Source of the DNA: Rhodobacterales bacterium
GTDB lineage: Bacteria; Pseudomonadota; Alphaproteobacteria; Rhodobacterales; Rhodobacteraceae
NCBI GenBank assembly: GCA_013298675.1
Contig: JAAFIJ010000130.1
Location: 574-7,368 of the forward strand
Length of the DNA stretch: 6,795 bases
Direction: 5' to 3'
This document shows positions 5,733-6,795 of the stretch, piece after piece; within the stretch, counting starts at the first letter, position 1; every line of letters begins with the position of its first letter. A program made the translations under genes and the position numbers. The notes under the pieces are model-generated. The model was not told where the DNA came from. It searched no databases and was given only the letters and a program-made list of their open reading frames with translations.

Positions 5733-5948
5733 ATGACTCTGGCAGAAATGCAGGCGCTGCTCAGCGCCCTCCTTGGCATGCGCTTCAGTGGCGTCCGGTC
5801 GATCGCCTATGACGGTCGCCAGATCAGCTATGGCTCGGACGCTGAGCTTGCGACGGCGATCTTCGATCTGGAACGGCGCATCGCAGCTGCCGACACCTCG
5901 GTGACGCGGTCGCAGGTGTCCCGGCCCTTCGCTTCGAAAGATCTATGA
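5733..5948 (+). CDS. gpW-like head-tail joining protein
   Basis: This 71-aa protein resembles lambda gpW (68 aa), which binds below the portal after packaging, holds the DNA in the filled head and gives a platform for tail attachment. The N-terminal helix MTLAEMQALLSALLGMRFSG, the strand-turn pair VRSIAYDGRQISYGSDAEL and the second helix LATAIFDLERRIAAAD match the gpW fold, and the flexible basic tail ends in SKDL. The ATG at 5733 is served by GAGGT at 5721-5725, inside the end of the terminase gene. The stop overlaps the portal start as ATGA (5945-5948). Its place between the large terminase and the portal is exactly that of W in lambda, which supports the call more than the short sequence alone does. 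Confidence 0.87.
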   Translation: MTLAEMQALLSALLGMRFSGVRSIAYDGRQISYGSDAELATAIFDLERRIAAADTSVTRSQVSRPFASKDL

Positions 5949-6795
5949 TCATGGCAACGACCAATTGGCGGGCGCGTGTTGGCGCATGGGTCGGCGGCTT
6001 TGGCGTGCCCGGTGGCTTCGATGCCACTTCCGGCCAGCGCCGGTTGAAGGGCTTTGTCACCTCGCGCGCCCATGTCAATGCGCTGATCGCCGCCTCCGGG
6101 CCCGAGATGAACGCGAGGGCGCGCTGGCTGGTCCGCAACAACGGCTATGCCGCCAACGCCATCGAAAGCTGGGCGGCCAACGCCGTGGGCGATGGCATCA
6201 GCCCGAATTCCAGCATTGAACAGGCCTCGCGCAAGGATGCGGTGCAACGGCTATGGCTCGCCTGGACCGATGATGCCGACGCCGAGGGTATGACAGATTT
6301 CTACGGACTACAGCGCCGCGCCGCCCGCGAGGTATTTATGACTGGCGAGGTTTTCCTGCGCTTCCGACCGCGCCGCGTTGAGGATGGGCTGTCCGTACCA
6401 CTGCAAGTCCAGATGCTGCCCTCGGAGATGTTGCCCCTCAACCACAATGCCGTGGACGGCAATGGCAACACCATCCGGCAGGGCATCGAGTTTGACCGGG
6501 TCGGTCGCCGTGTTGCCTTCCACTTCCTGCGCCGACACCCGGGCGACAGCACCGATCCCGGCCAATCTGGCGAAACCGTCAGGGTTCCGGCCTCTGAGGT
6601 TTTGCACATCATTGACCCGGTGGAGGCTGGCCAGTTGCGGGGCGTGTCGCGCTTTGCGCCTGCCATCGTGAAGCTGTTCCTGCTGGATCAGTACGATGAC
6701 GCCGAACTCGACCGCAAAAAGGTGGCGGCGATGTATGCGATGTTCGTGACCTCTCCCGCCCCGGACAATCCGCTCGCGCCACCGGACGAGGAATA
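5945..6795 (+). CDS. Phage portal protein, lambda B family, 3'-truncated
   Basis: The portal forms the dodecameric ring at one head vertex through which the terminase pumps DNA and to which the neck and tail attach. Reading from 5945 gives 283 codons with no stop before the right edge; lambda B is 533 aa, so roughly the first half is present. Family features are ARARWLVRNNGYAANAIESWAANAVGDGI near residues 57-85, RRAAREVFMTGEVFLRFRPR, LQVQMLPSEML, the GIEFDRVGRRVAFHFL strand region, VPASEVLHIIDP, and LRGVSRFAPAIVKLFLLDQYDDAELDRKKVAAMYAMFVT. Translation could start at the ATG at 5945, which overlaps the gpW-like stop, or at the in-frame ATG at 5951; the ribosome site GAAAG at 5936-5940 is weak and suggests coupling. 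No frameshift is seen. Lambda B is processed at its N-terminus and its neighbour C is a protease; the corresponding gene, if present, lies outside the window. Confidence 0.94.
   Translation, partial: MIMATTNWRARVGAWVGGFGVPGGFDATSGQRRLKGFVTSRAHVNALIAASGPEMNARARWLVRNNGYAANAIESWAANAVGDGISPNSSIEQASRKDAVQRLWLAWTDDADAEGMTDFYGLQRRAAREVFMTGEVFLRFRPRRVEDGLSVPLQVQMLPSEMLPLNHNAVDGNGNTIRQGIEFDRVGRRVAFHFLRRHPGDSTDPGQSGETVRVPASEVLHIIDPVEAGQLRGVSRFAPAIVKLFLLDQYDDAELDRKKVAAMYAMFVTSPAPDNPLAPPDEE

Noticed and set aside
5044..5733. Minus-strand open frame of 229 codons opposite the terminase nuclease domain
   Set aside because: It is antisense to catalytic residues Asp469 and Asp606 of the terminase and has no motif of its own.
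3213..6795. Gene transfer agent cluster
   Set aside because: Rhodobacter-type gene transfer agents use HK97-like terminase and portal genes. Here the terminase is GpA-like with a Nu1-like partner and a gpW-like protein, which is a lambda-type phage module.

Overview
The window is a GC-rich stretch of a lambda-like prophage or temperate phage. It covers the junction between a DNA-modification/accessory region and the start of the DNA packaging and head module. The host is probably an alphaproteobacterium, most likely of the Rhodobacteraceae type. That is inferred from the GC-rich codon use, the DUF3489 protein and the general look of the phage proteins; there is no rRNA or other marker gene to prove it.

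Layout. (1) Positions 2-1075, plus strand: the 3' part of a ParB-like/DNA methyltransferase fusion whose start lies left of the window. (2) Positions 1161-1562, plus strand: a small stand-alone VOC (glyoxalase/dioxygenase fold) gene, less GC-rich at third codon positions than the phage genes. (3) Positions 1564-3096, minus strand: a run of five short genes read right to left (64, 76, 78 and 74 aa products, then a 180-aa DUF3489 protein), most with strong GGAGAT-type ribosome sites. A 12-bp hairpin lies between the second and third. (4) Positions 3097-3212: an AT-rich divergent control region with a 17-bp dyad. (5) Positions 3213-6795, plus strand: Nu1-like small terminase, GpA-like large terminase, gpW-like head-tail joining protein and a lambda-B-type portal cut by the right edge. 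This is the lambda order nu1-A-W-B, and the four genes overlap or nearly touch, as expected of one late operon.

How they work together. The small terminase should recognise phage DNA. The large terminase should pump and cut it through the portal, and the gpW-like protein should finish the portal neck. The methyltransferase probably modifies phage or host DNA. The minus-strand genes are transcribed away from the late operon and share its control region. Their functions are unknown, although the DUF3489 protein looks like a DNA-binding, possibly regulatory protein.

I found no clear new biological system. The points most worth checking are the dyad-bearing divergent control region, the odd VOC gene packed against the convergent DUF3489 gene with a 1-nt gap, and the uncharacterised minus-strand cassette. 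No tRNA, rRNA, CRISPR array, insertion sequence, integrase or attachment site is visible. There is no gene-free stretch longer than about 120 bases.
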